64,000 nucleotides of DNA. Origin: Achromobacter xylosoxidans. GTDB taxonomy: Bacteria > Pseudomonadota > Gammaproteobacteria > Burkholderiales > Burkholderiaceae_B. The stretch's first letter is position 1. Each line of letters starts with the position of its first letter. A program made the translations under genes and the position numbers. Where the stretch lies: contig NZ_LN831029.1 in assembly GCF_001457475.1 (NCBI RefSeq), positions 2,108,001 through 2,172,000 of the forward strand, read 5' to 3'. Shown here piece after piece: positions 9,797 through 18,473 of the stretch. The notes below the pieces were generated by a model. The model searched no databases. It was not told the origin of the DNA and saw nothing but the letters and a program-made list of their open reading frames with translations.

Positions 9797-9825
9797 TGTA
9801 TTTGCCTAGGCAAATATTACGTCAA
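9797..9825 (-). promoter_or_regulatory. efflux operon promoter with MarR operator
   Basis: On the minus strand TTGACG (9825-9820) is a -35 candidate. The 18-bp perfect palindrome TATTTGCCTAGGCAAATA (9816-9799) fills the space towards a weak -10. The same GCCTAGGC core lies in the promoter of the adjacent marR gene, so this is very likely the repressor's operator for the pump operon. Confidence 0.75.
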
Positions 9826-9847
9826 ATAAAACCCCTTTTACAGGGGT
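9823..9847 (-). terminator. intrinsic terminator of the marR gene
   Basis: On the minus strand ACCCCT and AGGGGT pair, followed by TTTATTT, just after the marR stop at 9870. The tract runs into the -35 region of the next promoter. Confidence 0.65.
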
Positions 9848-9869
9848 GGGGCGGTGCCGGCCGACGCCG

Positions 9870-10370
9870 TCAGCGTTCGGGGGCGGAGGCGGAACCGTTG
9901 GCGATCATGCGGCGCAGGAAGTGCATCAGTTGCGTGACTTCGTCAGCGGAAAAACCGCGCAGATGATGGTTCAACACATGGGCGATATTGGGCGGGATTT
10001 CGCGCGCCTTGGCTTCGCCCAGTTCGGTCAACTCGATTTTCACGACGCGCCGGTCTTGCTGGCTGCGGGCGCGGCGCAGCAGGCCCTTGGCCTCGAGCCG
10101 GTCGAGCGTGCGAGTCATGGCGCCGGTGTCCACCCCATTGAGCCGGGCCAGCTCGGCGGGCGTGTCGGCACGGCCCAGGGAGACCATGGCTATGGGGCGC
10201 CACTGCATGGCGGTGAGATCGAGCGGAGCCATTTCCTGGTCCAGCATCCGGTTCAGGGAGTTGGCGACGAGCTTGATCAGGTAGCCGGCGTTCTCTTCCA
10301 TCATGCAGCGCGTGTCGCCGCGATAATGGATCGGATTTTCGGAGGAATCAGGGCGGGGCGGGGCGTTCAT
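9870..10370 (-). CDS. MarR-family repressor of the efflux operon
   Basis: A 166-residue winged-helix regulator. The helices around LDLTAMQWRPIAMVSLG and the recognition region GVDTGAMTRTLDRLEAKGLLRRARSQQDRR show the MarR fold, with the DxR wing motif intact. It lies directly upstream of the NodT-emrAB operon on the same strand and is separated from it by its own terminator. Palindromes with the same core occupy both its own promoter and the pump promoter, so autorepression plus pump repression, released by a drug-like ligand, is the likely scheme. The ATG at 10370 is clear. Confidence 0.9.
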   Translation of the reverse strand: MNAPPRPDSSENPIHYRGDTRCMMEENAGYLIKLVANSLNRMLDQEMAPLDLTAMQWRPIAMVSLGRADTPAELARLNGVDTGAMTRTLDRLEAKGLLRRARSQQDRRVVKIELTELGEAKAREIPPNIAHVLNHHLRGFSADEVTQLMHFLRRMIANGSASAPER

Positions 10371-10376
10371 CCGCGA

Positions 10377-10404
10377 ATTTTACTGCCTAGGCAGTAATTG
10401 TCAA
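10377..10404 (-). promoter_or_regulatory. marR promoter with embedded operator
   Basis: A near-consensus sigma-70 promoter on the minus strand: TTGACA (10404-10399), 16 bases, TAAAAT (10382-10377). The spacer is the palindrome TTACTGCCTAGGCAGTAA (10397-10380). Binding there would block RNA polymerase. The -35 overlaps the stop codon of the preceding transporter gene. Confidence 0.85.
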
Positions 10405-11291
10405 GACTGCTTTCCAGGCTCGCTTTCCGGGAGAGGAGCAGGCGTCTTGCGCAGGCCGGACCAGACGATGGCGGCCACGATCAGGGCCGCGCCGGCCATC
10501 ATGCGCACGGTCGGCTGCTGGCTGAACAGGATCCAGGCGAAGGCGATGGCGTAGACCGGCTCCAGCGCGATCACCAGGCCGGCGCTGCGCGCGTTCAGGC
10601 GCGTCAGGCTGGAAACGAACAGGAAATGCGACAGGCCGGTGCAGAACACGCCCAGCAATGCCAGCCAGAACCAGTCCATGGCGGGCAGGGCGGGCAATTG
10701 GCCGACGGCGAATGGCAGCATCACCAGCGCCACCACCAGGTTCTGCCAGCAGGCCACCTGCATCGGATCCATGCCCGAGGCCGAGCGGCGGTTGCTCAGG
10801 GCCAGCAGCGCGAAGGTCAGGCCCGACAGCAGGCCCCAGGCCAGGCCGATGGTGCCCTGGTCGGCGAGATCGAACGAGGGCGTGACCAGCACCAGGCCGG
10901 CGGTGACCAGTCCCAGCAGCAACCATTCGGCCAGCCGCACGCGCTCACGGAAGATCAGACCCTCGAACAGCGTGATGAAGGCGGGAAAGCTGGCAAAGCC
11001 CAAGGTGGCGATGGCGATCCCGCCCACTTTCACCGAAATGAAGAAGGTGACCCAGTGGGCCGCCAGCAGGGCGCCCGCGATCACCAGCACGAACAGCTGG
11101 GCCGGCGTCAGGGCGCCGAGCAGCGGGCGCCGCCGCATGCGGGCAAAAAGCCCCAGCGAAATGACCGCGAAGACCGCCCGGCCCAATGTGATGACCGCCG
11201 CGCTGGCCTGGATCAGTTCGCCGAAGACGCCGGTCAGGCCGAACAGGACGGCGGCGATGTGGATGTAGGTGAGGGCGCGGTGTCGGGTCAT
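10401..11291 (-). CDS. EamA-family (DMT) transporter
   Basis: A 296-residue inner membrane protein with about ten transmembrane helices in two EamA repeats. The first repeat contains FGLTGVFGELIQAS and the second LSGLTFALLALSNRRSASG. Members export metabolites such as amino acids or cysteine derivatives; the substrate here is unknown. The start is taken at the ATG at 11291, two codons inside a possible TTG at 11297. It precedes marR on the same strand with 30 bp between. Because marR has its own strong promoter, a common transcript is possible but not needed. Confidence 0.82.
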   Translation of the reverse strand: MTRHRALTYIHIAAVLFGLTGVFGELIQASAAVITLGRAVFAVISLGLFARMRRRPLLGALTPAQLFVLVIAGALLAAHWVTFFISVKVGGIAIATLGFASFPAFITLFEGLIFRERVRLAEWLLLGLVTAGLVLVTPSFDLADQGTIGLAWGLLSGLTFALLALSNRRSASGMDPMQVACWQNLVVALVMLPFAVGQLPALPAMDWFWLALLGVFCTGLSHFLFVSSLTRLNARSAGLVIALEPVYAIAFAWILFSQQPTVRMMAGAALIVAAIVWSGLRKTPAPLPESEPGKQS

Positions 11292-11382
11292 TCGCAATGG
11301 GACGGCGGGGGGACGCTGGGCTAGTGGCTAAAAAAAGCGCGCGGGCGTGCAAATCCCGTGGCGCTGAATCTAAAATCATCGC

Positions 11383-12363
11383 ATGAATCGTATTGCCAAG
11401 CTTTTGCCGGTCTCCCGTCCCTCCAGCCGCGCGGCCGGGTTCTTCATGGCCGCGCTTGGCGCCATCCTGTTTTCGGCCAAGGCCATCGTCGTCAAGTTCA
11501 CCTACCGCTACGGCATCGACGCGGTCACCCTCATCGCTTTCCGCATGTTGTTCGCCATGCCGTTTTTCGCGGCCGTGGCCTGGCACCAGTCGCGCCTGGC
11601 GGCGCGCGGCGAGATCGTCGTCATGACCTGGAAAGAGCGCCTGCAGGTCTGCCTGCTGGGGTTGCTCGGGTATTACCTGTCCAGTTTCCTGGACTTTCTC
11701 GGCCTGCGCTACATCACCGCCAGCCTGGAGCGGCTGATCCTGTTCCTGTCGCCGTCGCTGGTGGTGCTGATTTCGGCGTTCTGGTTCAAGCGCCCGGTCG
11801 AGCGCCGCCAGTGGCTGGCAATGACGCTGTCATACGCCGGCGTGGTGCTGGTTTTTGCCCATGACCTCAGCTTCGGCGGCTCCGCCGAGGTGTTGTCAGG
11901 GTCTTTGTTCGTTTTCGGTTCGGCGCTCAGCTATTCTGTGTACCTGATCTGTTCCGGGGAGCTGATCAAGCGCGTCGGACCCACGCGGCTGGTGGCCTAT
12001 GCCATGCTGGTGTCCTGCGTGGCCTGCATCGTGCAGTTCTTCGTGATCCATCCCGCCTCCGTGCTGGTCCAGCCGATGGGCGTGTACGGCTACTCGATCA
12101 TCCACGCCACCCTGAACACGGTGGTGCCCGTCTTCATGCTGATGTGGGCGGTGGCGCTGATCGGCGCGCCGACCGCCTCGCTCCTGGGCATGCTGGGGCC
12201 GGTGTCGGTGTTGTTCCTGGCGTCGTGGTTCCTGCAAGAGCCCATCACGGTCTGGCAGATGGCCGGGACCGCGCTGGTACTGGCGGGTGTATTCGTATTG
12301 ATGGGGGGCGGGGCCGCCAGGCCTTCGCCCGCCGCGCCCGGCGGCAACGCTGCTCCGCGTTGA
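11383..12363 (+). CDS. EamA-family (DMT) transporter
   Basis: A 326-residue inner membrane transporter, divergent from the previous EamA gene. It has two EamA repeats: an opening hydrophobic helix with FFMAALGAILFSAKAIVVKF, and the second repeat around LSGSLFVFGSALSYSVYLI. Glycine and alanine run at the C-terminus, which is short and cytosolic. It differs in sequence from its neighbour, so the two are not a recent duplication. TAAAAT just before the ATG at 11383 is a possible -10 element. Substrate unknown. It ends 63 bp before the oxidoreductase gene. Confidence 0.82.
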   Translation: MNRIAKLLPVSRPSSRAAGFFMAALGAILFSAKAIVVKFTYRYGIDAVTLIAFRMLFAMPFFAAVAWHQSRLAARGEIVVMTWKERLQVCLLGLLGYYLSSFLDFLGLRYITASLERLILFLSPSLVVLISAFWFKRPVERRQWLAMTLSYAGVVLVFAHDLSFGGSAEVLSGSLFVFGSALSYSVYLICSGELIKRVGPTRLVAYAMLVSCVACIVQFFVIHPASVLVQPMGVYGYSIIHATLNTVVPVFMLMWAVALIGAPTASLLGMLGPVSVLFLASWFLQEPITVWQMAGTALVLAGVFVLMGGGAARPSPAAPGGNAAPR

Positions 12364-12426
12364 AGTCCGGGCTTCCCGTTTGATTCTCAAGCTTGCGTCG
12401 CAACAATCCAATGAAAGGAGGCCAGC

Positions 12427-13416
12427 ATGGCCAGCAATCTCGTCAAGGCAATCCGTATCGAGCAGCATGGCGGTCCCGAAGTCCTGAAACTGGTCGAAGT
12501 CGAAGTGCCGCCGCCGGCCGCCAATGAGGTCACCATCGACCAGCATGCGGCCGGGCTGAACTTCATCGATATCTATTTCCGCACGGGCTTGTATCCCCAT
12601 CCGCTGCCGCATGGCCTGGGCTTCGAAGGCGCTGGCGTGGTCACCGCCGTGGGCGCCGACGTCAAGCACCTGAAAAAGGGCGACCGGGTGGCCTATGGCC
12701 AGAGCCCCATCGGCGCCTACGCCAAGGCCCGCAACGTGCCGGCCAACCAGGTCGTGAAGGTGCCCAAGGGCATCGGCTTCGACGAAGCGGCGGCGGTGAT
12801 GCTCAAGGGCCTGACCGTGCAGTACCTGTTCCGCCAGACCTACCGCCTGCAAGGCAACGAGACCATCCTGTTCCACGCCGCCGCGGGCGGCGTCGGCCTG
12901 ATCGCCTGCCAATGGGCGCGCGCCCTGGGCGTGAAGCTGATCGGCACCGTCTCCAGCCCCGAGAAGGCCGAGCTGGCGCGCGCCAACGGCGCCTGGGAAA
13001 CCATCGACTACTCGCGCGAGAACGTCGCCGAGCGCGTGCTGGCCCTGACCGGCGGCAAGAAGGTGCCGGTGGTGTACGACGGCGTCGGCAAGGACACCTG
13101 GGAAACCTCGCTGGACTGCATCGAGCCGCGCGGCCTGATGGTCAGCTTCGGCAATGCGTCCGGTCCGGTGGCGGGCGTCAACCTGGGCATCCTGAACCAG
13201 AAGGGCAGCCTGTACGTGACGCGGCCGTCGCTGGGCGTGCACGTCAACACGCTGGAAAAGCTGCAGGCCGCCTCGGATGAGCTGTTCGACCTGGTCCTGA
13301 AGAAGAAGATCAAGGTGCGTATCGACCAGCGCTACGGCCTGGAACAGGCGGGCGAAGCGCAGACCGCGCTGGCCTCGCGCAAGACCACCGGCGCCACCGT
13401 GCTGATGCTGGATTGA
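12427..13416 (+). CDS. NADPH:quinone oxidoreductase (zeta-crystallin type)
   Basis: A 329-residue zinc-free medium-chain dehydrogenase/reductase of the QorA type, expected to reduce quinones in the cytosol using NADPH. The N-terminal GroES-like part contains DQHAAGLNFIDIYFRTGLYP, typical of QOR. The Rossmann fold has HAAAGGVGLIACQWARALG for the cofactor. No catalytic zinc cysteines are present, as expected. The start is strongly marked by AAAGGAGG a few bases before the ATG at 12427. It is monocistronic, with tandem hairpins and a terminator after it. Confidence 0.92.
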   Translation: MASNLVKAIRIEQHGGPEVLKLVEVEVPPPAANEVTIDQHAAGLNFIDIYFRTGLYPHPLPHGLGFEGAGVVTAVGADVKHLKKGDRVAYGQSPIGAYAKARNVPANQVVKVPKGIGFDEAAAVMLKGLTVQYLFRQTYRLQGNETILFHAAAGGVGLIACQWARALGVKLIGTVSSPEKAELARANGAWETIDYSRENVAERVLALTGGKKVPVVYDGVGKDTWETSLDCIEPRGLMVSFGNASGPVAGVNLGILNQKGSLYVTRPSLGVHVNTLEKLQAASDELFDLVLKKKIKVRIDQRYGLEQAGEAQTALASRKTTGATVLMLD

Positions 13417-13449
13417 TCCGGCGCGCCCCCGGGGCGCGCGACTGGCAAG

Positions 13450-13480
13450 GCGGGGCGCAGCGAGCGTCCCGCTTTTTTTT
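13450..13480 (+). terminator. intrinsic terminator after the quinone oxidoreductase gene
   Basis: GCGGGGCGC and GCGTCCCGC pair (one G-T) around AGCGA, followed by eight T. A second GC-rich hairpin without a T-run lies just before it at 13421-13439. Confidence 0.88.
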
Positions 13481-13579
13481 GGGCCGTGCGCACCGGGACA
13501 AATCGCCATGCACGGGCGGACAAGCGAACGCGATGGGCCGTTGCTATGCTGGCCCGACACTATCCGTTGGAGCTTTCGC

Positions 13580-15088
13580 ATGTCGTCCGCCCGCCCCTCC
13601 GCCAGCGTTTCCGCCACCGGCCGTCCGGAATTGGCTGCCATCCGGGAATACATGATCGTCGACGGCAAGCCGCTGCGCGAGGGGCAGGGCGATCCCATTC
13701 CCGTCCACGATCCGGCAACCGGCGAGATCATCGCCATGCAGCTGGACGCTGGCGCGGCGCAGGTCGACCTGGCGGTGCAGGCCGCGCGCCGGGCGTTCGC
13801 CGGTGGCCCTTGGCACGAGATGCTGCCGGCCGGACGCGAGCGCCTGCTGCTGAACCTGGCGGACCTGGTGGAACGCCATGGCGAGGAACTGGCGCGCCTG
13901 GAGACCCTGAACAACGGCAAGCTGCTGGGCGTGGCGCAGGGCCTGGAGGTTGGCTCCGGCGCCCAATGGCTGCGCTACATGGCGGGTTGGGCCACCAAGC
14001 TGACCGGCGACACGCTGGCCCTGTCGATCCCGTTCCCGCCCGGGGTGAAGTACAGCGCCTACACACTGCCGCAGCCGGTGGGCGTGGTGGCCGCGATCAT
14101 TCCGTGGAATTTTCCGCTGCTGATGGCGATCTGGAAGATCGCGCCGGCGCTGGCCGCCGGTTGCACGGTGGTGCTCAAGCCGGCCGAGGAAACCCCGCTG
14201 ACCGCCTTGCGCCTGGCCGAACTGGTGCTGGAGGCGGGGTTCCCGCCGGGCGTGGTCAACGTGGTGACCGGCCGTGGCGAGACCGCTGGCGCGGCGCTGG
14301 TTGCGCATCCCGGCGTGGACAAGATCGCCTTCACCGGCTCCACCGAAGTCGGCAAGCTCATCGGCCGCGCCGCCATGGACGACATGAAGCGCGTCTCGCT
14401 GGAGTTGGGCGGCAAATCGCCCGTCATCGTGCTCGATGACTGCGATGCGGATATGGCGGCACAGGGAGCCGCCGCCGCGATCTTCTTCAACCAGGGACAG
14501 GTCTGTACCGCCGGCTCGCGCTTGTATGTGCAGAAAGGCTTGTACGGCAAGGTGGTGGAGCGGCTGGCCGACCTGGCCAGCGGCATGAAGCTGGGTTCCG
14601 GCTTTGCCCCGGATACGCAGGTCGGTCCGCTGGTGTCGGCCCGCCACCAGCAACGCGTGATGGACTACATCGGTATCGGCCGCGCCGAAGGCGGCAAGGT
14701 GCTGGCCGGCGGCGAGGCGGGCGAGGGCGGCGGCTATTTCGTGCGGCCGACCGTGTTCGCGGATCTGCCGCAGGACGCCCGCATCGCCCGCGAGGAGATC
14801 TTCGGGCCGGTGGTGGTGGCCCAGTCCTTCGACACGCTGGACGACGCCGTGAGGCTGGCCAACGACAGCGCCTTCGGGCTGGGCGCCAGTCTCTGGAGCA
14901 ACGACCTGGCGCGGGTCCAGCGGCTGATTCCGCGCATCGACGCGGGCACGCTCTGGATCAACACCCACAACATGCTGGACCCGAACATGCCGTTCGGAGG
15001 TTTCAAGCAGTCCGGTGTCGGCCGTGAACATGGCCGCGCCGTCCTCGATCTGTACCTGGAGAAGAAGTCCGTTTGTATCGCTTATTAG
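13580..15088 (+). CDS. aldehyde dehydrogenase (phenylacetaldehyde-type candidate)
   Basis: A 502-residue NAD(P)-dependent aldehyde dehydrogenase with all family marks: PWNFPLLMAIWKIAPALAAG, the cofactor motif FTGSTEVGK, the catalytic glutamate in LELGGKSP, and the catalytic cysteine in NQGQVCTAGSRLYV. It is the first gene of the amine dehydrogenase block. Aromatic amine dehydrogenase releases arylacetaldehydes, so oxidation of phenylacetaldehyde or 4-hydroxyphenylacetaldehyde to the acid is the natural role (inference from context). The ATG at 13580 has GGAG before it; the frame is open further upstream but without conserved sequence. The channel gene follows after 68 bp. Confidence 0.9.
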   Translation: MSSARPSASVSATGRPELAAIREYMIVDGKPLREGQGDPIPVHDPATGEIIAMQLDAGAAQVDLAVQAARRAFAGGPWHEMLPAGRERLLLNLADLVERHGEELARLETLNNGKLLGVAQGLEVGSGAQWLRYMAGWATKLTGDTLALSIPFPPGVKYSAYTLPQPVGVVAAIIPWNFPLLMAIWKIAPALAAGCTVVLKPAEETPLTALRLAELVLEAGFPPGVVNVVTGRGETAGAALVAHPGVDKIAFTGSTEVGKLIGRAAMDDMKRVSLELGGKSPVIVLDDCDADMAAQGAAAAIFFNQGQVCTAGSRLYVQKGLYGKVVERLADLASGMKLGSGFAPDTQVGPLVSARHQQRVMDYIGIGRAEGGKVLAGGEAGEGGGYFVRPTVFADLPQDARIAREEIFGPVVVAQSFDTLDDAVRLANDSAFGLGASLWSNDLARVQRLIPRIDAGTLWINTHNMLDPNMPFGGFKQSGVGREHGRAVLDLYLEKKSVCIAY

Positions 15089-15156
15089 ACTGACGGCCGC
15101 GCGGGACAAGCCGGGAGATACCGGCGCGCGCAGGCCGCGCAACCAAGGGGAAGTGC

Positions 15157-16038
15157 ATGGCAGGCAAGACCATTTGCCGGGCCCGGGCGCGCACAGCATT
15201 GCTGCTGGCGTGCCTGGCGATGGCGCAGACGGCATGGGCGGGAGATCCCAGCGCGCGCGACTGGATACCCGCGCCGGTGGGCACCAATATCATCGCCGGC
15301 TACCTGTCCGGACTACGTTCGTCCGGGCTGTACTCGGCCGGCAAGCGCGTCGACGGCGCCTCGGTGGACGTGGACGCGCTGATCTACCGCCAGATGCACT
15401 ATCGCGAACTGTTCGGCAAGACCGTGCAGTTGGAGTTCATCGTGCCGATGTCGCGCACCACCATGGAGATGCCGGGCGCCTCGCGCGATCGCCAGACCGG
15501 TATCGGCGACGTTACCCTGGGTTCCGCGATCTGGCTTTACAACAATGAGCAGACCAAGACCTGGTTCGCCTGGGAACCCTTCGTGGTGGTGCCGCTTGGC
15601 CGCTACGACGGTTCGCGCCCCGACACCTCGCCAGGCAAGAATCGCTGGTCCACGGTCCAGGACTTTTCGTTCGTCAAGGGCGTGGGCGAGTCCACCTTCC
15701 TCGAGGCCATCGCCGAAGTGGAAATCTACGGACGCAACACCGACTGGATGAGCCAGACGCTCAAAAAGGATCCGTCCTTCCGCTTCTTTGCGCTGGCTTC
15801 CACCAACCTCACGCCCGACACCTATACGGGCATACGCTACCGCTATGAGACCGGCGGGCGCGAACGCTCCAGCGGCGAAACCGTGACCAGCCGCGCGCGC
15901 AACCACCAGCTGGCGCTGGAGCTTACCCACCAGATCAACGACGCCAACCAGATCCAGATGCAGTACATCCACGACCTGAAGGTCGAGAACGGCCCGCGCA
16001 TGCGGGGCGTGCAGATGCGCTACGTCTACGCCTTCTAG
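15157..16038 (+). CDS. outer membrane channel-like protein of the amine block (MetA/SphA-like)
   Basis: A 293-residue secreted protein. The signal peptide (residues 1 to about 28) ends AQTAWAG. The rest is rich in aromatic residues alternating with polar ones, for example TKTWFAWEPFVVVPLGRYDG, and ends RMRGVQMRYVYAF with a C-terminal phenylalanine, as in outer membrane beta-barrels. It resembles the phenol-degradation MetA/SphA transporter family (PF13557). The A. faecalis aau region also begins with an unassigned gene (orf-1) before aauB; whether this is its counterpart needs alignment. It may let aromatic amines through the outer membrane. Confidence 0.72.
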   Translation: MAGKTICRARARTALLLACLAMAQTAWAGDPSARDWIPAPVGTNIIAGYLSGLRSSGLYSAGKRVDGASVDVDALIYRQMHYRELFGKTVQLEFIVPMSRTTMEMPGASRDRQTGIGDVTLGSAIWLYNNEQTKTWFAWEPFVVVPLGRYDGSRPDTSPGKNRWSTVQDFSFVKGVGESTFLEAIAEVEIYGRNTDWMSQTLKKDPSFRFFALASTNLTPDTYTGIRYRYETGGRERSSGETVTSRARNHQLALELTHQINDANQIQMQYIHDLKVENGPRMRGVQMRYVYAF

Positions 16039-16069
16039 GAGCAATGGACATGACACCAGGAGAGAGCCA

Positions 16070-17260
16070 ATGATTGCGCTTTGTGCCAAGGGCAGCGCCG
16101 GGCGGGCCGGCAAGTGGGCGCTGTGCGCGGCGCTGGCCGCCGCGGCCGGGCTTGCCCGCGCCGACCTGCCGGTCGAGGAACTCAAGGGCGGCACGCGCCT
16201 GCCGCCGGCCACGCCGCATCGGTTGTACGTGATGGATGCGGTGTTCAACCACCTGGTCGACAGCCGCATCAACATCTATGACGGCGATACGATGAAATTC
16301 CTGGGGCTGGTGCCCTCGTCGTTCAACGGCCACATGACGGTGTCGGCGGACGGCAAGGACATCTACATCATGACCACCTACTACGAGCGCCTGAATCGGG
16401 GCAAGCGCACCGACGTGGTCGAGGCCTGGGATGCCGAGACGTTGACGCCCAAGTATGAGGTGCCCATCCCGGAGAAGCGCGCGCAGGCGTTGAATTACCG
16501 CAATTACCTGCAGCAGAGTTCGGACGGCGGCCTGCTGTTCGTGCAGAACGCCACGCCCGCGTCGTCGGTGACGGTGGTTGACCTGAAGACGCGCAAGTTC
16601 GCCGACGAAGTGACCGCGGCGGCGGGCTGCTGGAGCATCATCGTGCCGCCATCGCGGCCGCGCAGCTTCGCCAGCATCTGCGGCGACGGCTCTTTCGTCA
16701 CGGTCGACCTTGATGCCGCCGGCAAGCCATCCGGCCAGCAGCGCAGCAAGCCGATGTTCGAGGTGGAGAAGGACCCGATCTTCACCCATACCGACCGGTT
16801 GGGCGACACCTTCTATTTCGTCTCGTACAACGGCAACGTCTACAGCGCCGACTTCAGCGGCGCCGAGGCCCGCTTCGGCGAGCGCTGGTCGCTGCTGGAC
16901 GCTTCCGGCAAGGATCGCGGCTGGCGCCCCGGCGGCTACAACCTGCTGGCGGTGAACCGCGCCAGCAAGCGGCTGTACGTGGGCATGCATCCGAATGGCG
17001 CCGAGGGGTCGCACAAGACGCCGGCGGCCGAGATCTGGGTCTACGACCTGGCCACGCACAAGCGATTGGCGCGCATCCCGGGCAAGAACGCGTTGTCGAT
17101 GTCGGTGTCGCAGGACGACAAGCCGCGCCTGTTCACCATCGACGGCGGCAACGTCAACGTCTACGACGCGGCGCCGGCCGCACCGGTGTTCAAGGGCACC
17201 ATCCAGGGCGCCGGTGAAACCGCCTTGCAGGTCGAACCGCAACCGGGAGGCATGCCATGA
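16070..17260 (+). CDS. aauB: aromatic amine dehydrogenase, large (alpha) subunit
   Basis: A 396-residue periplasmic protein homologous to MauB/AauB. It forms a seven-bladed beta-propeller and pairs with the TTQ-bearing small subunit to oxidise primary amines to aldehydes and ammonia. The signal peptide runs to about residue 33 (GLARA before D). Blade-like repeats such as YVMDAVFNHLVDSRINIYDG and MTVSADGKDIYIMTTYYER are visible, as is MHPNGAEGSHKTPAAEIWVYD near the end. The ATG at 16070 overlaps the stop of a nine-codon mini-frame (16044-16073), and its own stop overlaps aauE by four bases. With the small subunit and aauED this is the canonical BEDA order. Confidence 0.93.
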   Translation: MIALCAKGSAGRAGKWALCAALAAAAGLARADLPVEELKGGTRLPPATPHRLYVMDAVFNHLVDSRINIYDGDTMKFLGLVPSSFNGHMTVSADGKDIYIMTTYYERLNRGKRTDVVEAWDAETLTPKYEVPIPEKRAQALNYRNYLQQSSDGGLLFVQNATPASSVTVVDLKTRKFADEVTAAAGCWSIIVPPSRPRSFASICGDGSFVTVDLDAAGKPSGQQRSKPMFEVEKDPIFTHTDRLGDTFYFVSYNGNVYSADFSGAEARFGERWSLLDASGKDRGWRPGGYNLLAVNRASKRLYVGMHPNGAEGSHKTPAAEIWVYDLATHKRLARIPGKNALSMSVSQDDKPRLFTIDGGNVNVYDAAPAAPVFKGTIQGAGETALQVEPQPGGMP

Positions 17261-17814
17261 CCGATCCCGTCCTGCTCTATGCCGCCAGCGCCGCGCTGGC
17301 CTGCGTGCTGCTGTTGGGGGCATTGGAAAAGCTCAAGGACATGGCCGCGTTTGCCGCCGCCGTGCAGGCCTATGAGATCGTGCCGGCAGCGTTCGGTGGC
17401 CTGTTTGCCTGGGGCTATGTGCTCGCCGAAGCGCTGGCTGGCGCCTTGCTGCTGGTACCCGGCCTGCGTTCGCCGGGGGCGGCGCTGGCGCTGCTGGTGC
17501 TGGCGCTGGCCACCGCCGGCGTGGCGGTGAACCTGGCACGCGGCCGCCGCGACATCGATTGCGGCTGCGGCGGTCCCGCCATGCGCGGCGCGGCGGCGCG
17601 CGGCGCCGGCCTGTCGTGGTGGATGGTGCCGCGCAACGCCTTGCTGGCGTTGTGGACGCTGCCGGTTTTCGCCGCGGCGCAGGGCGCGTCGCGCAGCCTG
17701 CAGTGGGCCGACGCCGCCTCGGTGTTCGGCCTGGCGATGAGCGCCGTGGCCCTTTACTTCACCGCCAATCACCTGCTGGCCTCGCACCTGAAGCTGCGGC
17801 AGCTGCACATCTAG
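17257..17814 (+). CDS. aauE: MauE-type membrane protein for small-subunit maturation
   Basis: A 185-residue inner membrane protein with four or five hydrophobic helices, of the MauE family (also related to DoxX-like disulphide/quinone proteins). In methylotrophs MauE and MauD are needed for export, disulphide formation and stability of the small subunit. A cysteine pair lies in DIDCGCGGPAM near residue 107, placed in a loop between helices as in MauE. The start overlaps the aauB stop (ATGA), so translation is coupled. aauD follows after 20 bp. Confidence 0.9.
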   Translation: MTDPVLLYAASAALACVLLLGALEKLKDMAAFAAAVQAYEIVPAAFGGLFAWGYVLAEALAGALLLVPGLRSPGAALALLVLALATAGVAVNLARGRRDIDCGCGGPAMRGAAARGAGLSWWMVPRNALLALWTLPVFAAAQGASRSLQWADAASVFGLAMSAVALYFTANHLLASHLKLRQLHI

Positions 17815-17834
17815 GAACAACGGAGAGACACGAT

Positions 17835-18473
17835 ATGGAAGCCTTGATCATTTCCAATTTTCTGCTGTGGGGCGTGGTGCTCTGCCTGCTGCTGGTCATC
17901 CTGGCGCTGTCGCGCCAGATCGGCGTGCTGTACGAACGGGTGGCGCCGATGGGGGCCCTGACCATGGACAAGGGGCCGGCGGTGGGCGAGGCCGCGCCGC
18001 GGTTCGAGCTGGCCGACCTGCTGGGGCGGCGCCTGACCATCGGCGAACGCGGCCAGCACAGCCAGTTGCTGTTCTTCCTGTCGCCGACCTGCCCGGTGTG
18101 CAAGAAGCTGTTGCCCATCCTGAAGTCCGTGGCGAGCACCGAGAACGCCTGGCTGCGCATCGTGCTGGCCAGCGACGGCGAGATGCCCGAGCACCTGGCG
18201 TTCTACCGCCAGGCCGGCCTGGAGCGTTTTCCCTACCTGCTGTCGACCGAACTCGGCATGAAGTTCCAGATCAGCAAGCTGCCTTATGCCGTGCTGATCG
18301 ACGAGTCCGGCGTGATCCGCGCCAAGGGCCTGATCAATTCCCGCGAGCAGCTCGAAAGCCTGTTCACGGCCAAGGAACTGGGCGTGGCCTCGGTACAGGA
18401 ATTCCTGGCCGGGGGCGCGCTGCAGGAAACCCGTGTTTCACGCAAGGAGAACGGCAATGCTCTGGCTGGATAA
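17835..18473 (+). CDS. aauD: MauD-type thiol-disulphide protein for small-subunit folding
   Basis: A 212-residue protein with one N-terminal membrane anchor (residues 5-25) and a periplasmic thioredoxin-like domain. The active site CPVC lies at residues 86-89 in SPTCPVCKK. MauD family members are thought to help form or rearrange the six disulphides of the small subunit. The cis-Pro loop KLPYAVLID is also visible. The ATG at 17835 follows GGAGAG. The 3' end overlaps the aauA start by 17 bases, coupling the folding factor to its client. Confidence 0.92.
   Translation: MEALIISNFLLWGVVLCLLLVILALSRQIGVLYERVAPMGALTMDKGPAVGEAAPRFELADLLGRRLTIGERGQHSQLLFFLSPTCPVCKKLLPILKSVASTENAWLRIVLASDGEMPEHLAFYRQAGLERFPYLLSTELGMKFQISKLPYAVLIDESGVIRAKGLINSREQLESLFTAKELGVASVQEFLAGGALQETRVSRKENGNALAG

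Noticed and set aside
10401..12363. The two neighbouring EamA transporters as a recent duplication
   Set aside because: They are divergent in sequence and orientation, and share only the family fold.
13544..15235. Open frame of 563 codons antisense to the aldehyde dehydrogenase
   Set aside because: Composition is His/Arg/Gln-rich without domains; the sense gene carries every catalytic motif.
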